Source of the DNA: AC-69 sp050692435
Lineage (GTDB): Bacteria > Actinomycetota > UBA4738 > HRBIN12
Assembly (NCBI GenBank): GCA_050692435.1
Contig: JBOGVG010000055.1
Span: 1 to 19,071 of the forward strand
Direction of reading: 5' to 3'
Length of the DNA stretch: 19,071 nt
Shown: in pieces, positions 14,000-19,071 of the stretch
Numbering within the stretch: position 1 is the first letter of the stretch
Layout of the letters: each line of letters starts with the position of its first letter
The notes under the pieces: model-generated
What the model saw: only the letters and a program-made list of their open reading frames with translations
Told to the model about the DNA's origin: nothing
Database searches by the model: none
Translations under genes and position numbers: made by a program

Positions 14000-15832
14000 T
14001 CAGGTGCCGAGGACCCCTCGCACCGTCTCCGCGATCGCCGACGCCGAGATGCCGGCCGCCTCGCGCAGCTCCTCCGCGGTCCCGGAGCCCGGCAGCCCGG
14101 TCACGGCGAGCTTGATCACGCGGCCCGACAACTCGCCGCCCGCGGCCAGAGCCTCCAGGACCGCGTCGCCCAGGCCGCCCTCGACCCAGTGGTCCTCCAC
14201 CACGACCACGGTCCCGGTCTCGCCAAGAGCGGTTCGAAGCGTCTCGGCGTCGATGGGCTTCACCGAGTAAGCGTCGATGACCCGAACGGCCACGCCCTCG
14301 GCATCGAGCGCGTCCGCCGCCCTCATCGCCTCGAACACGGTCACGCCGGCTCCCACGACCGTGGCGCGGTCGGCATCGCTCCGGCGGAGCACCCTGCTCC
14401 CGCCGATGGGGAACTCCTCGCTGGCGTCGTAGAGCTTCGGCGTGTTCTCGCGGGTGGTGCGGATGTATGAGATGCCGGGGCGCTCGGCCATGGCCCACGT
14501 GAGCTTCGCGGCCGCATTGCCGTCGGCCGGGTACAGGACGGCGGAGCCGTGGACCGCGCGCATCATGGCTAGGTCCTCCAGCGCCATCTGGGACGGACCG
14601 TCCTCGCCGATCGAAACTCCGGCGTGCGAGCCGCTCAGCCTGAGGTCCGCCCGGCTCACCGCGGCCATCCTGATGAAGTCGTAGGCGCGGGTCAGGAACG
14701 CGCCGAACGTCGCCGCGAAGACGGTCTTGCCCAGGGCCTGGAGCCCCACGGCGACCCCGGCCATGCATTGCTCGGCGATGTACAGCTCCACGAACCGGTC
14801 CGGCGCGACCCTCTGGAAGTCCTCCGTGTGGGTGGAGTTCGAGACCTCGCCGTCGAGCACTACCAGGTCAGGCCGGGCGGCCATCGCCGCCAGGGTCTCG
14901 CCGAACGCCTTGCGCGTCGCGATACCGTCCTCGTACGTGGGGAGCTCGAACGTCCATGGGGTGGGCGGCGGGGCGATCCTCGCCTCCGGCTTCGGGGGCG
15001 TGATGACCATGGAGCGCGGACCGCCGAGCTCGGCGATGGCTTGCTCCGCCTCCTCCCTCGACAGCGCCTTGCCGTGCCAGCCCTCCTGGTTCGCCACGAG
15101 CGAGACGCCGTGGCCTTTCTCCGTCCTCGCCACGATCAACACCGGCCGGCCGGTCTCCTCGGCCTCCCCGTAGGCCCGGTCGATGGCGGCGACGTCGTGG
15201 CCGTCCACCTGGATGGCGAGCCAGCCGAACGCGCGGGCCCGGTCGGCGTAGGCATCGCCGTCCCACTGGAGCATGGTCGGACCTCGCTGGCCCAGGCGGT
15301 TCATGTCGAGCACGGCGATGAGGTTGTCCACGCCGTGGAACGATGCATTGGCCATGGTCTCCCACACGGAGCCCTCCGCGGACTCGGAGTCGCCCATAAG
15401 CACCCACACGCGGGCCGGGTTCGTATCGAGCTTCATGGCCAATGCCATGCCGAGCCCGATGGGCAGTCCCTGGCCGAGCGACCCGGTGGCCACGTCGATC
15501 CACGCCATCCCGGGAACCGGCGCCGGATGCCCCTCCAACGGACTTCCGAGCCTGCGGTACGTCATCAGCTGCTCGTCGGTGATCGCTCCGATCGCCTTCA
15601 GCACCGAGTACATCAGGGGCGACGCATGGCCCTTCGACAAGACGAACCGGTCGTTGGCGGGGTTCCTGGGGTCGGAGACGTCGTACCGGAGGTGGTCGGC
15701 GTACAGCACGGCGAGCAGGTGCGCAGCGGACAGTGACGAGGTGGGGTGCCCCGAGCCGGCCTTCGTCGAGGCTCGGATGCCGTCGACTGCGAGCTGCGCC
15801 GCCAGCGTGTTCCACTCCTGGACCTTGTCCAT
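14000..15832 (-). CDS. tkt: Transketolase, short animal-like type
   Basis: A 610-aa thiamine-diphosphate enzyme that moves two-carbon units between sugar phosphates in the pentose phosphate pathway. Seen: GSGHPTSSLSAA with H29, DPRNPANDRFVLSKGHASP (54-72), GHPAPVP, DVATGSLGQGL (113-123), the ThDP/metal motif GDSESAEGSVWE from 147 with N178 (LDMNRLGQ), and the second-half catalytic Glu at 354 (YIAEQ), then RMAAVS and GSHAGVSIGEDGPSQMALEDLAM. Both halves are in one chain. Length and motif wording (RNPxNDRFVLSKGH, LDxNRLGQ, EDGPSQMALEDLAM) follow vertebrate transketolase (about 620 aa) more than the 660-aa E. coli type. The usual GDG is GDS here. The ATG at 15832 has GGGAGG five bases upstream. 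Use as 1-deoxyxylulose-phosphate synthase is unlikely given these motifs. Confidence 0.93.
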   Translation of the reverse strand: MDKVQEWNTLAAQLAVDGIRASTKAGSGHPTSSLSAAHLLAVLYADHLRYDVSDPRNPANDRFVLSKGHASPLMYSVLKAIGAITDEQLMTYRRLGSPLEGHPAPVPGMAWIDVATGSLGQGLPIGLGMALAMKLDTNPARVWVLMGDSESAEGSVWETMANASFHGVDNLIAVLDMNRLGQRGPTMLQWDGDAYADRARAFGWLAIQVDGHDVAAIDRAYGEAEETGRPVLIVARTEKGHGVSLVANQEGWHGKALSREEAEQAIAELGGPRSMVITPPKPEARIAPPPTPWTFELPTYEDGIATRKAFGETLAAMAARPDLVVLDGEVSNSTHTEDFQRVAPDRFVELYIAEQCMAGVAVGLQALGKTVFAATFGAFLTRAYDFIRMAAVSRADLRLSGSHAGVSIGEDGPSQMALEDLAMMRAVHGSAVLYPADGNAAAKLTWAMAERPGISYIRTTRENTPKLYDASEEFPIGGSRVLRRSDADRATVVGAGVTVFEAMRAADALDAEGVAVRVIDAYSVKPIDAETLRTALGETGTVVVVEDHWVEGGLGDAVLEALAAGGELSGRVIKLAVTGLPGSGTAEELREAAGISASAIAETVRGVLGT

Positions 15833-15863
15833 CCGCGCCTCCCGTGGTGTCCGTTCATATTCC

Positions 15864-15869
15864 AGCTTA
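15864..15869 (-). promoter_or_regulatory. Possible tkt -10 box
   Basis: Minus-strand TAAGCT (TANNNT) would start transcription near 15857 and give a short leader containing GGGAGG. It sits only 9 bases from the start of the DNA-ligase remnant, so the tkt promoter upstream elements would lie within that relic DNA. Confidence 0.35.
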
Positions 15870-15877
15870 TCCGCCAA

Positions 15878-16072
15878 CCCGGCCCCAGCCGATGGAGCGC
15901 GGGCCGCGACTCGTCGTGGGTCAACAGCCAGCCCACGCTGGTGTGTGAGGTTCGGTTCGACCGCCTCCGGGGCGAGCGGTTCCGGCAAGCCGCGCGGTTC
16001 GTGCGGTGGCGCGCGGACCGCGATCCGCCGCCCTGCACGTTCTTGCAGTTGCTGCGTTCCCCGCCGGCCTGA
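15878..16072 (+). pseudogene. C-terminal remnant of an ATP-dependent DNA ligase
   Basis: One plus-strand frame reads for about 64 codons into a TGA at 16070-16072 and matches, by my recall, the end of actinobacterial LigC-type ATP-dependent DNA ligases: GPSRWSAGRDSSW, then PTLVCEVRFDRLRGERFR, then RWRADRDPPPCTFLQL. These correspond to the end of the OB-fold domain, including the motif VI-like Arg/Asp stretch (RFxxxxxxxRWRxDxDP). The remaining roughly 290 residues, with the nucleotidyltransferase domain and active-site lysine, are absent: upstream DNA is the tkt leader and then tkt on the opposite strand. There is no start codon or ribosome site for this piece. It reads as a relic left when the left part of a ligase gene was removed or replaced. 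A chance match is unlikely given the length of the similarity. Confidence 0.65.
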
Positions 16073-16114
16073 CCTCGAACGGGCGGGCCCGCCGGAGCGA
16101 GACCGGCGTCCTGC

Positions 16115-16120
16115 TACCCT
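16115..16120 (+). promoter_or_regulatory. Leaderless -10 box of the RGG-like gene
   Basis: TACCCT followed by exactly 7 bases and the ATG at 16128, identical in hexamer and spacing to the adeC promoter. No ribosome site is present between the box and the ATG. Confidence 0.55.
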
Positions 16121-16127
16121 GTGCCGC

Positions 16128-16607
16128 ATGGCTGATTACAAAGAGGTCCGCGTCGAGCGGCTCTATCTCAAGGTCCCGAACACCGACAAGCTGCGAAAGA
16201 CCGCAACAGGTCGGCACAGCCATCTCCTGACCTCGGGGTGGCGGGAGGTGGAACGCAAGCCAGGCTTCGACCACGTCTGGGTCCGGTACGAGCGCACCGG
16301 ACTGACGCCCCTCAAACTCCGTTTGCCGAGGGGCGGCGCCGAGGTCCCTCGCATGGAGCGCCGGCCCCGCGGCCAGTTCCAGGGCGGCGGCCGGGGCGGG
16401 CGTGGAGGGTTCCGGGGCGGGGGTCGTGGCGGCGGCGGTGGCGGTGGCCGCGGTGCCCCCGGTGCGGGCGGAGCGCGCGGTGCCCCCGGTGCGGGTGGAG
16501 CGCGCAGTGCCCCGGGTAGAGCTCCCGGTGCGGATGCCGCCGCCGGTGGGGGCGCCGGAGCCCGTCCGGCCGGCGCGGGCGACACCGGCGGTCAGGCCGC
16601 TTCGTAG
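16128..16607 (+). CDS. Small protein with Gly/Arg-rich (RGG-like) tail
   Basis: A 159-aa protein of unknown function. Residues 1-70 are a conserved-looking, basic, probably folded domain (MADYKEVRVERLYLKVPNTD, then GRHSHLLTSGWREVERK, then DHVWVRYERTG); I do not recognise a named family. Residues about 80-159 are low complexity: RPRGQFQGGGRGGRGGFRGG, a glycine run, then GAPGAGGAR repeats and a Gly/Ala tail. RGG and RGGF motifs resemble eukaryotic and cyanobacterial RNA-binding tails, so RNA binding is a reasonable inference, supported loosely by the cold-shock gene next door. Charge is strongly positive. There is no signal peptide or membrane segment. The ATG at 16128 is set by TACCCT-N7-ATG and by the absence of a ribosome site. 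The tail is encoded by very G/C-rich DNA with in-frame tandem repeats. Confidence 0.75.
   Translation: MADYKEVRVERLYLKVPNTDKLRKTATGRHSHLLTSGWREVERKPGFDHVWVRYERTGLTPLKLRLPRGGAEVPRMERRPRGQFQGGGRGGRGGFRGGGRGGGGGGGRGAPGAGGARGAPGAGGARSAPGRAPGADAAAGGGAGARPAGAGDTGGQAAS
16452..16532 (+). repeat. 27-bp in-frame tandem repeat
   Basis: Copy 1 at 16452-16478 and copy 2 at 16479-16505 are 27 bases long and differ at one base; a third, degenerate copy follows from 16506. Each full copy encodes GAPGAGGAR. The repeat preserves the frame, so copy number could change without breaking the protein. Confidence 0.8.
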
Positions 16608-16626
16608 TCGACGCCGGACGTGACGA

Positions 16627-16656
16627 AGGACCCGCCGCGGCGGGTTCCTCGTTTGG
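16627..16656. terminator. Bidirectional terminator hairpin
   Basis: A perfect palindrome, CCCGCC-GC-GGCGGG (16631-16644), flanked by AAGGA and TTCCTCGTTT, extends the stem on the plus strand. It lies 23 bases past the RGG-like gene and 30 bases past the cold-shock gene stop on the other strand, where TCCTTCGTC follows. It probably ends both convergent transcripts. Confidence 0.65.
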
Positions 16657-16674
16657 TTTCGGTCTCGGATCGGC

Positions 16675-16878
16675 TCAGCCGACCAGCCGGACGTTCGTCG
16701 CCTGGGGTCCCTTCTGACCCTGGGTGACCTCGAACTCGACGGCCTGGCCCTCTTCGAGGTTGCGGTAACCCTCACCCGTGATCGCGCTGAAGTGCACGAA
16801 GACGTCGGGGCCGCCCTCCTGGGAGATGAAGCCGTACCCCTTCTCGGGGCTGAACCACTTCACGCTACCGGTTGCCAC
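16675..16878 (-). CDS. Cold-shock protein (CspA family)
   Basis: A 67-aa cold-shock domain protein, exactly the usual CspA length, which binds single-stranded RNA and DNA and melts RNA structure. RNP1 is KGYGFISQ and RNP2 is VFVHFSAI; the opening GSVKWFSPEKGYGFI and the closing KGPQATNVRLVG are typical of actinobacterial CspA. The start is GTG at 16878 (GTG GCA ACC GGT), chosen because AAGGAGGGG stands about 8 bases upstream and because the cold-shock domain begins there. A 314-base gap separates it from divergent kamA; a TATCGT box (17005-17010, minus strand) would imply a leader of roughly 120 bases, common for cold-shock genes. Whether it is cold-induced or constitutive cannot be told from sequence. 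Confidence 0.95.
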   Translation of the reverse strand: MATGSVKWFSPEKGYGFISQEGGPDVFVHFSAITGEGYRNLEEGQAVEFEVTQGQKGPQATNVRLVG

Positions 16879-17192
16879 TAGCAATCCCCTCCTTCCTTGG
16901 CGCCGAACGGGTCGGGGAAGCCGCCCGTGGGGCCGCCGGCGACTCGCCGGGAGGGAACTGCTCGTGGTGCGAACTGACGTACTACGATGCTGCCCCTCAC
17001 GCGCACGATACCACCCCCGCCCCGGCCATGGGCCCTCCGGTCGAGGCCTCGGCGGAGGCCCTGGCCGAACGTCCTTCGGTTCCTGAGCTATTCGACCGGA
17101 CGGATGCCCTGTATCATGCCATCCGGAGGCGATCTGTTCGACGTCCTCAGGTCCGCGAGGCGGCGACCCGAGCAACATGAGGGGAGGTCTGG
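16879..17192. other. Divergent csp/kamA intergenic region
   Basis: This 314-base stretch holds no gene that I accept. Read toward csp it contains the ribosome site (near 16886-16895) and a possible -10 TATCGT at 17005-17010. Read toward kamA it contains a possible promoter (TTCGAC at 17091-17096, TATCAT at 17112-17117) and the GGGGAGG ribosome site (17180-17186). An imperfect dyad, GGATGCC...GCCATCC, brackets the TATCAT box (17102-17124) and might be an operator. A 50-codon open frame (17028-17180) lacks a ribosome site and overlaps this promoter. Confidence 0.5.
17091..17117 (+). promoter_or_regulatory. Possible kamA promoter
   Basis: TATCAT (17112-17117) matches the -10 consensus at five of six bases. 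TTCGAC (17091-17096) is a possible -35 but with a short 15-base spacer. Transcription would start near 17124 and give a leader of about 70 bases. Confidence 0.4.
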
Positions 17193-18626
17193 ATGAGCGA
17201 CGAGCAGGAGCGTTCGGGCGAGCGGGAGCGTGAGAGGGGCGGGCGCCCCAAGCACGTTGCCGGCAAGGCCCACGCCGCGGAGCAGCCCTTCCCGTACCCC
17301 CTGAAGCGCGAGTTCGTCGAGCCGGACTGGACCCGTCTCCCCGGCTTTACCGACGTCACGGTCGAGCAGTGGGAGAGCGCCCAGTGGCAGCGCGCCCACA
17401 CCGTGAAGAACCTGGTCGAGATGAAGCGCGTCCTCGGCCCGCACCTCGACGACGAGCTCTACGCCGACATCGAGTTGGACCAGCGGGAGCGGTCCACGAT
17501 GTCCATGCTCATCCCGCCCCAGATGATCAACACCATGGACGAGCGAGACCTTCGAGCCGACCCGGTCCGCCGGTACATGGCCCCCGCCTTCTCCGACCGG
17601 CACCCCGAATGGACCAGCCACCCCATGGCCGCTCGAGACAGCCTGCACGAGGCCGAGATGTGGGCCGTCGAGGGCCTCACCCACCGCTACCCGACGAAGA
17701 TCCTCGCGGAGATGATCCCGACCTGCCCGCAATACTGCGGCCACTGCACTCGGATGGATCTTGTGGGGAACGACACCCCCCAGATCCTGAAGTACAAGTT
17801 CGAGCTGAAGCAGCAGGAGCGGTGGGACGCGATGCTCGATTACGTGCGGCGCACCCCGTCGGTTCGCGACGTGGTGGTCTCGGGGGGCGACGTGGCCAAC
17901 ATGCCGATCAAGCGGCTCGAAGACTTCGTGGTGAAGCTCCTCGACATCCCGAACATCCGGGACATCCGCCTGGCCACCAAGGGCCTGATGGGGATCCCCC
18001 AGCACTTCCTCCAGGACAACGTGCTGGAGGGCTACGCGCGGATGGCCCGGACGGCGAGGGATCGTGAGGTGGACATCGCGATCCACACTCACATCAACGC
18101 GGCCCAGCAGGTCACCCCGCTCGTGGGCAAGGCCGTTCGCGCCCTCCTCGACATGGGATACCGCGACGTCCGGAACCAGGGCGTCCTGCTCCGTGGGGTG
18201 AACACGACGCCGGAGGCGCTCCTCGAGCTGTGCTTCATGCTCCTCGACCACGGCAAGGTCATGCCGTACTACTTCTACATGTGCGACATGATCCCCAACT
18301 CGGAGCACTGGCGGACCTCGCTGGCCGAAGGCCATAACCTCCAGTACGCGCTCCTCGGCTACCTCCCGGGCTTCGCCACTCCTCGAGTGGTATGCGACGT
18401 CCCGTTCGTGGGCAAGCGGTGGGTCCACATGGTGAAGAACTACGACCGGACCCGCGGCATCTCATACTGGACGAAGAACTATCGGACAGGGATCGAGTTC
18501 GAGGATCCCGACGCCCTCGGTCGCGAGTACCCTTACTACGACCCCATCTACACCCTCCCCGAGGAGGGCCAGGAGTACTGGCGGGAGTACATGCGCAAGG
18601 ACCGCCGCCAGCTCCAGCCGGTCTAG
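17193..18626 (+). CDS. KamA-family radical SAM aminomutase
   Basis: A 477-aa radical SAM, PLP-dependent enzyme of the lysine 2,3-aminomutase family. The first 35 residues are a charged extension. The 4Fe-4S motif is C178, C182 and C185 in CPQYCGHCTRMDLVG; VVVSGGD (227-233) is the SAM-binding stretch. Also seen: LATKGLM, IAIHTHINAAQQVTP, RNQGVLLRGVN, MPYYFYMCDMI with D365, and VVCDVPFVGK with D402 and K408. In clostridial KamA the equivalents of these last three are the two substrate-amine Asp and the PLP lysine, so a basic amino acid substrate is plausible. The exact substrate (lysine, arginine, glutamate or another) is not known, and the CGHCTRMDLVG wording differs from classical CRHCTRRR. 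The ATG at 17193 follows GGGGAGG. No partner mutase gene lies downstream here. Confidence 0.85.
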   Translation: MSDEQERSGERERERGGRPKHVAGKAHAAEQPFPYPLKREFVEPDWTRLPGFTDVTVEQWESAQWQRAHTVKNLVEMKRVLGPHLDDELYADIELDQRERSTMSMLIPPQMINTMDERDLRADPVRRYMAPAFSDRHPEWTSHPMAARDSLHEAEMWAVEGLTHRYPTKILAEMIPTCPQYCGHCTRMDLVGNDTPQILKYKFELKQQERWDAMLDYVRRTPSVRDVVVSGGDVANMPIKRLEDFVVKLLDIPNIRDIRLATKGLMGIPQHFLQDNVLEGYARMARTARDREVDIAIHTHINAAQQVTPLVGKAVRALLDMGYRDVRNQGVLLRGVNTTPEALLELCFMLLDHGKVMPYYFYMCDMIPNSEHWRTSLAEGHNLQYALLGYLPGFATPRVVCDVPFVGKRWVHMVKNYDRTRGISYWTKNYRTGIEFEDPDALGREYPYYDPIYTLPEEGQEYWREYMRKDRRQLQPV

Positions 18627-18647
18627 CGGGAAGCCGAACCGCGCCCT

Positions 18648-19071
18648 TCACGAGGGAGCGGCCGGGAGCTCGTACACAAGCCAGCCGGGCGCTGCCGGAA
18701 CGGTGGTCGCCGGCAGACCGTCGAGCGCCGAGCCCGGCGGGAAAGGGGTGCGAAGGACGAGGAACACGCGATCGGAGAGCCCCCGGAGCGCTCCGATCGT
18801 GCCGCCGTCCACCGTCCGCAGGTGCCGGCCTTCGCAGCCAGAGGCGAACGCGATCTGGGGGAAGCCGTCCGAGCTGGCGAAGGCGCAGGGACCTTCGCCG
18901 GCCAGGTCTCGCATGGCCATCCCCACCTGGCGCGCTGCCGTGCGCGCGACCGACGCACCCGCTTCGATCCGGTTCGTCGTCCCGACCTGCCATCCGGTCC
19001 ACACGGCGACGAGGACGATCGCAAGGGCGGCGGCGGCCGGCGAAGCGGCCCGATTTCTCAGCGGGTACGCC
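18648..19071 (-). CDS. Membrane protein, C-terminal part (runs off window)
   Basis: The minus-strand frame is open from the right edge to the TGA at 18648-18650, giving about 140 residues of a longer protein. It begins within AYPLRNRAAS, passes a hydrophobic segment (AAAALAIVLVAVWTGW), and ends in a soluble domain of about 110 residues (GPCAFASSDGFPQIAFASGC, then WLVYELPAAPS). A last transmembrane helix followed by such a tail recalls polytopic glycosyltransferases of the GT-C/ArnT-PMT kind in actinobacteria, but this is a weak impression. Two Cys in the tail may form a disulfide. Internal GTG and ATG codons exist but are probably not starts, because the frame continues upstream with the same coding character. 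It is convergent with kamA, 21 bases apart. Confidence 0.6.
   Translation of the reverse strand, partial: AYPLRNRAASPAAAALAIVLVAVWTGWQVGTTNRIEAGASVARTAARQVGMAMRDLAGEGPCAFASSDGFPQIAFASGCEGRHLRTVDGGTIGALRGLSDRVFLVLRTPFPPGSALDGLPATTVPAAPGWLVYELPAAPS

Noticed and set aside
11559..14768. 1069-codon minus-strand open frame running from tkt antisense/out-of-frame DNA through the adeC complement into the PAQR gene.
   Set aside because: Only the last 216 codons have a recognisable family. The rest is low-complexity Arg/Gly/Pro-rich translation opposite adeC and in a shifted frame of tkt, an expected artefact of high GC.
17028..17180. 50-codon open frame ending 12 bases before kamA.
   Set aside because: No ribosome site, no TANNNT-N7 signal and no recognisable sequence; the best kamA promoter lies inside it.
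17088..18428. 446-codon minus-strand open frame opposite kamA.
   Set aside because: It is fully antisense to a well-supported gene, with no family motif, and its His/Val/Asp-rich composition mirrors kamA codons.
1..19071. Mobile element, prophage, CRISPR array or defence system.
   Set aside because: No transposase, integrase, terminal inverted repeats, spaced direct repeats or defence-gene motifs were seen on either strand.

Overview
The window is about 19 kb of dense, high-GC DNA. It looks like a chromosome segment from a free-living member of the Actinomycetota, probably deep-branching or uncultured. This is inferred from the strong G/C bias at third codon positions, the GTG starts, several leaderless genes with a TANNNT box 7 nt before the start codon, and gene families such as an MtrA-like response regulator and long N-terminal-Cys lipoproteins. 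No rRNA, tRNA, CRISPR array, insertion sequence or integrase was seen.

Layout, left to right. (1) A TetR-type regulator with a dyad operator in its own promoter, then a secreted 523-aa DUF839/PhoX-like protein. (2) On the minus strand, a two-gene threonine degradation operon, tdh-kbl (threonine to 2-amino-3-ketobutyrate, then to glycine plus acetyl-CoA). (3) A divergent orphan lipoprotein. (4) A minus-strand two-component system (OmpR-type regulator plus histidine kinase), divergent from a small cupredoxin-like lipoprotein; the shared intergenic region carries repeated sites. (5) A soluble PAS-GGDEF-EAL c-di-GMP protein, convergent with a RhlE-like DEAD-box RNA helicase. (6) A PAQR/hemolysin III membrane protein and adenine deaminase, divergent from one small region where both appear leaderless. 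(7) A transketolase of the short, animal-like type. (8) A stranded C-terminal piece of an ATP-dependent DNA ligase in the transketolase upstream region. (9) A leaderless gene for a Gly/Arg-rich RGG-like protein, then a cold-shock protein on the minus strand. (10) A divergent KamA-type radical SAM aminomutase, and the C-terminal end of a membrane protein that runs off the right edge.

The genes do not form one pathway. Themes that recur are amino-acid and nucleobase catabolism (tdh, kbl, adeC, kamA), RNA remodelling (DEAD-box helicase, cold-shock protein, RGG-like protein) and signalling (TetR, two-component system, c-di-GMP). The least ordinary items are the ligase remnant, the repeated leaderless promoter architecture, the RGG-like protein with 27-bp tandem repeats, the KamA variant with an atypical iron-sulfur motif, and the operator repeats between the two-component system and the copper-protein gene. 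All family calls are from reading sequence motifs; no database search was run.
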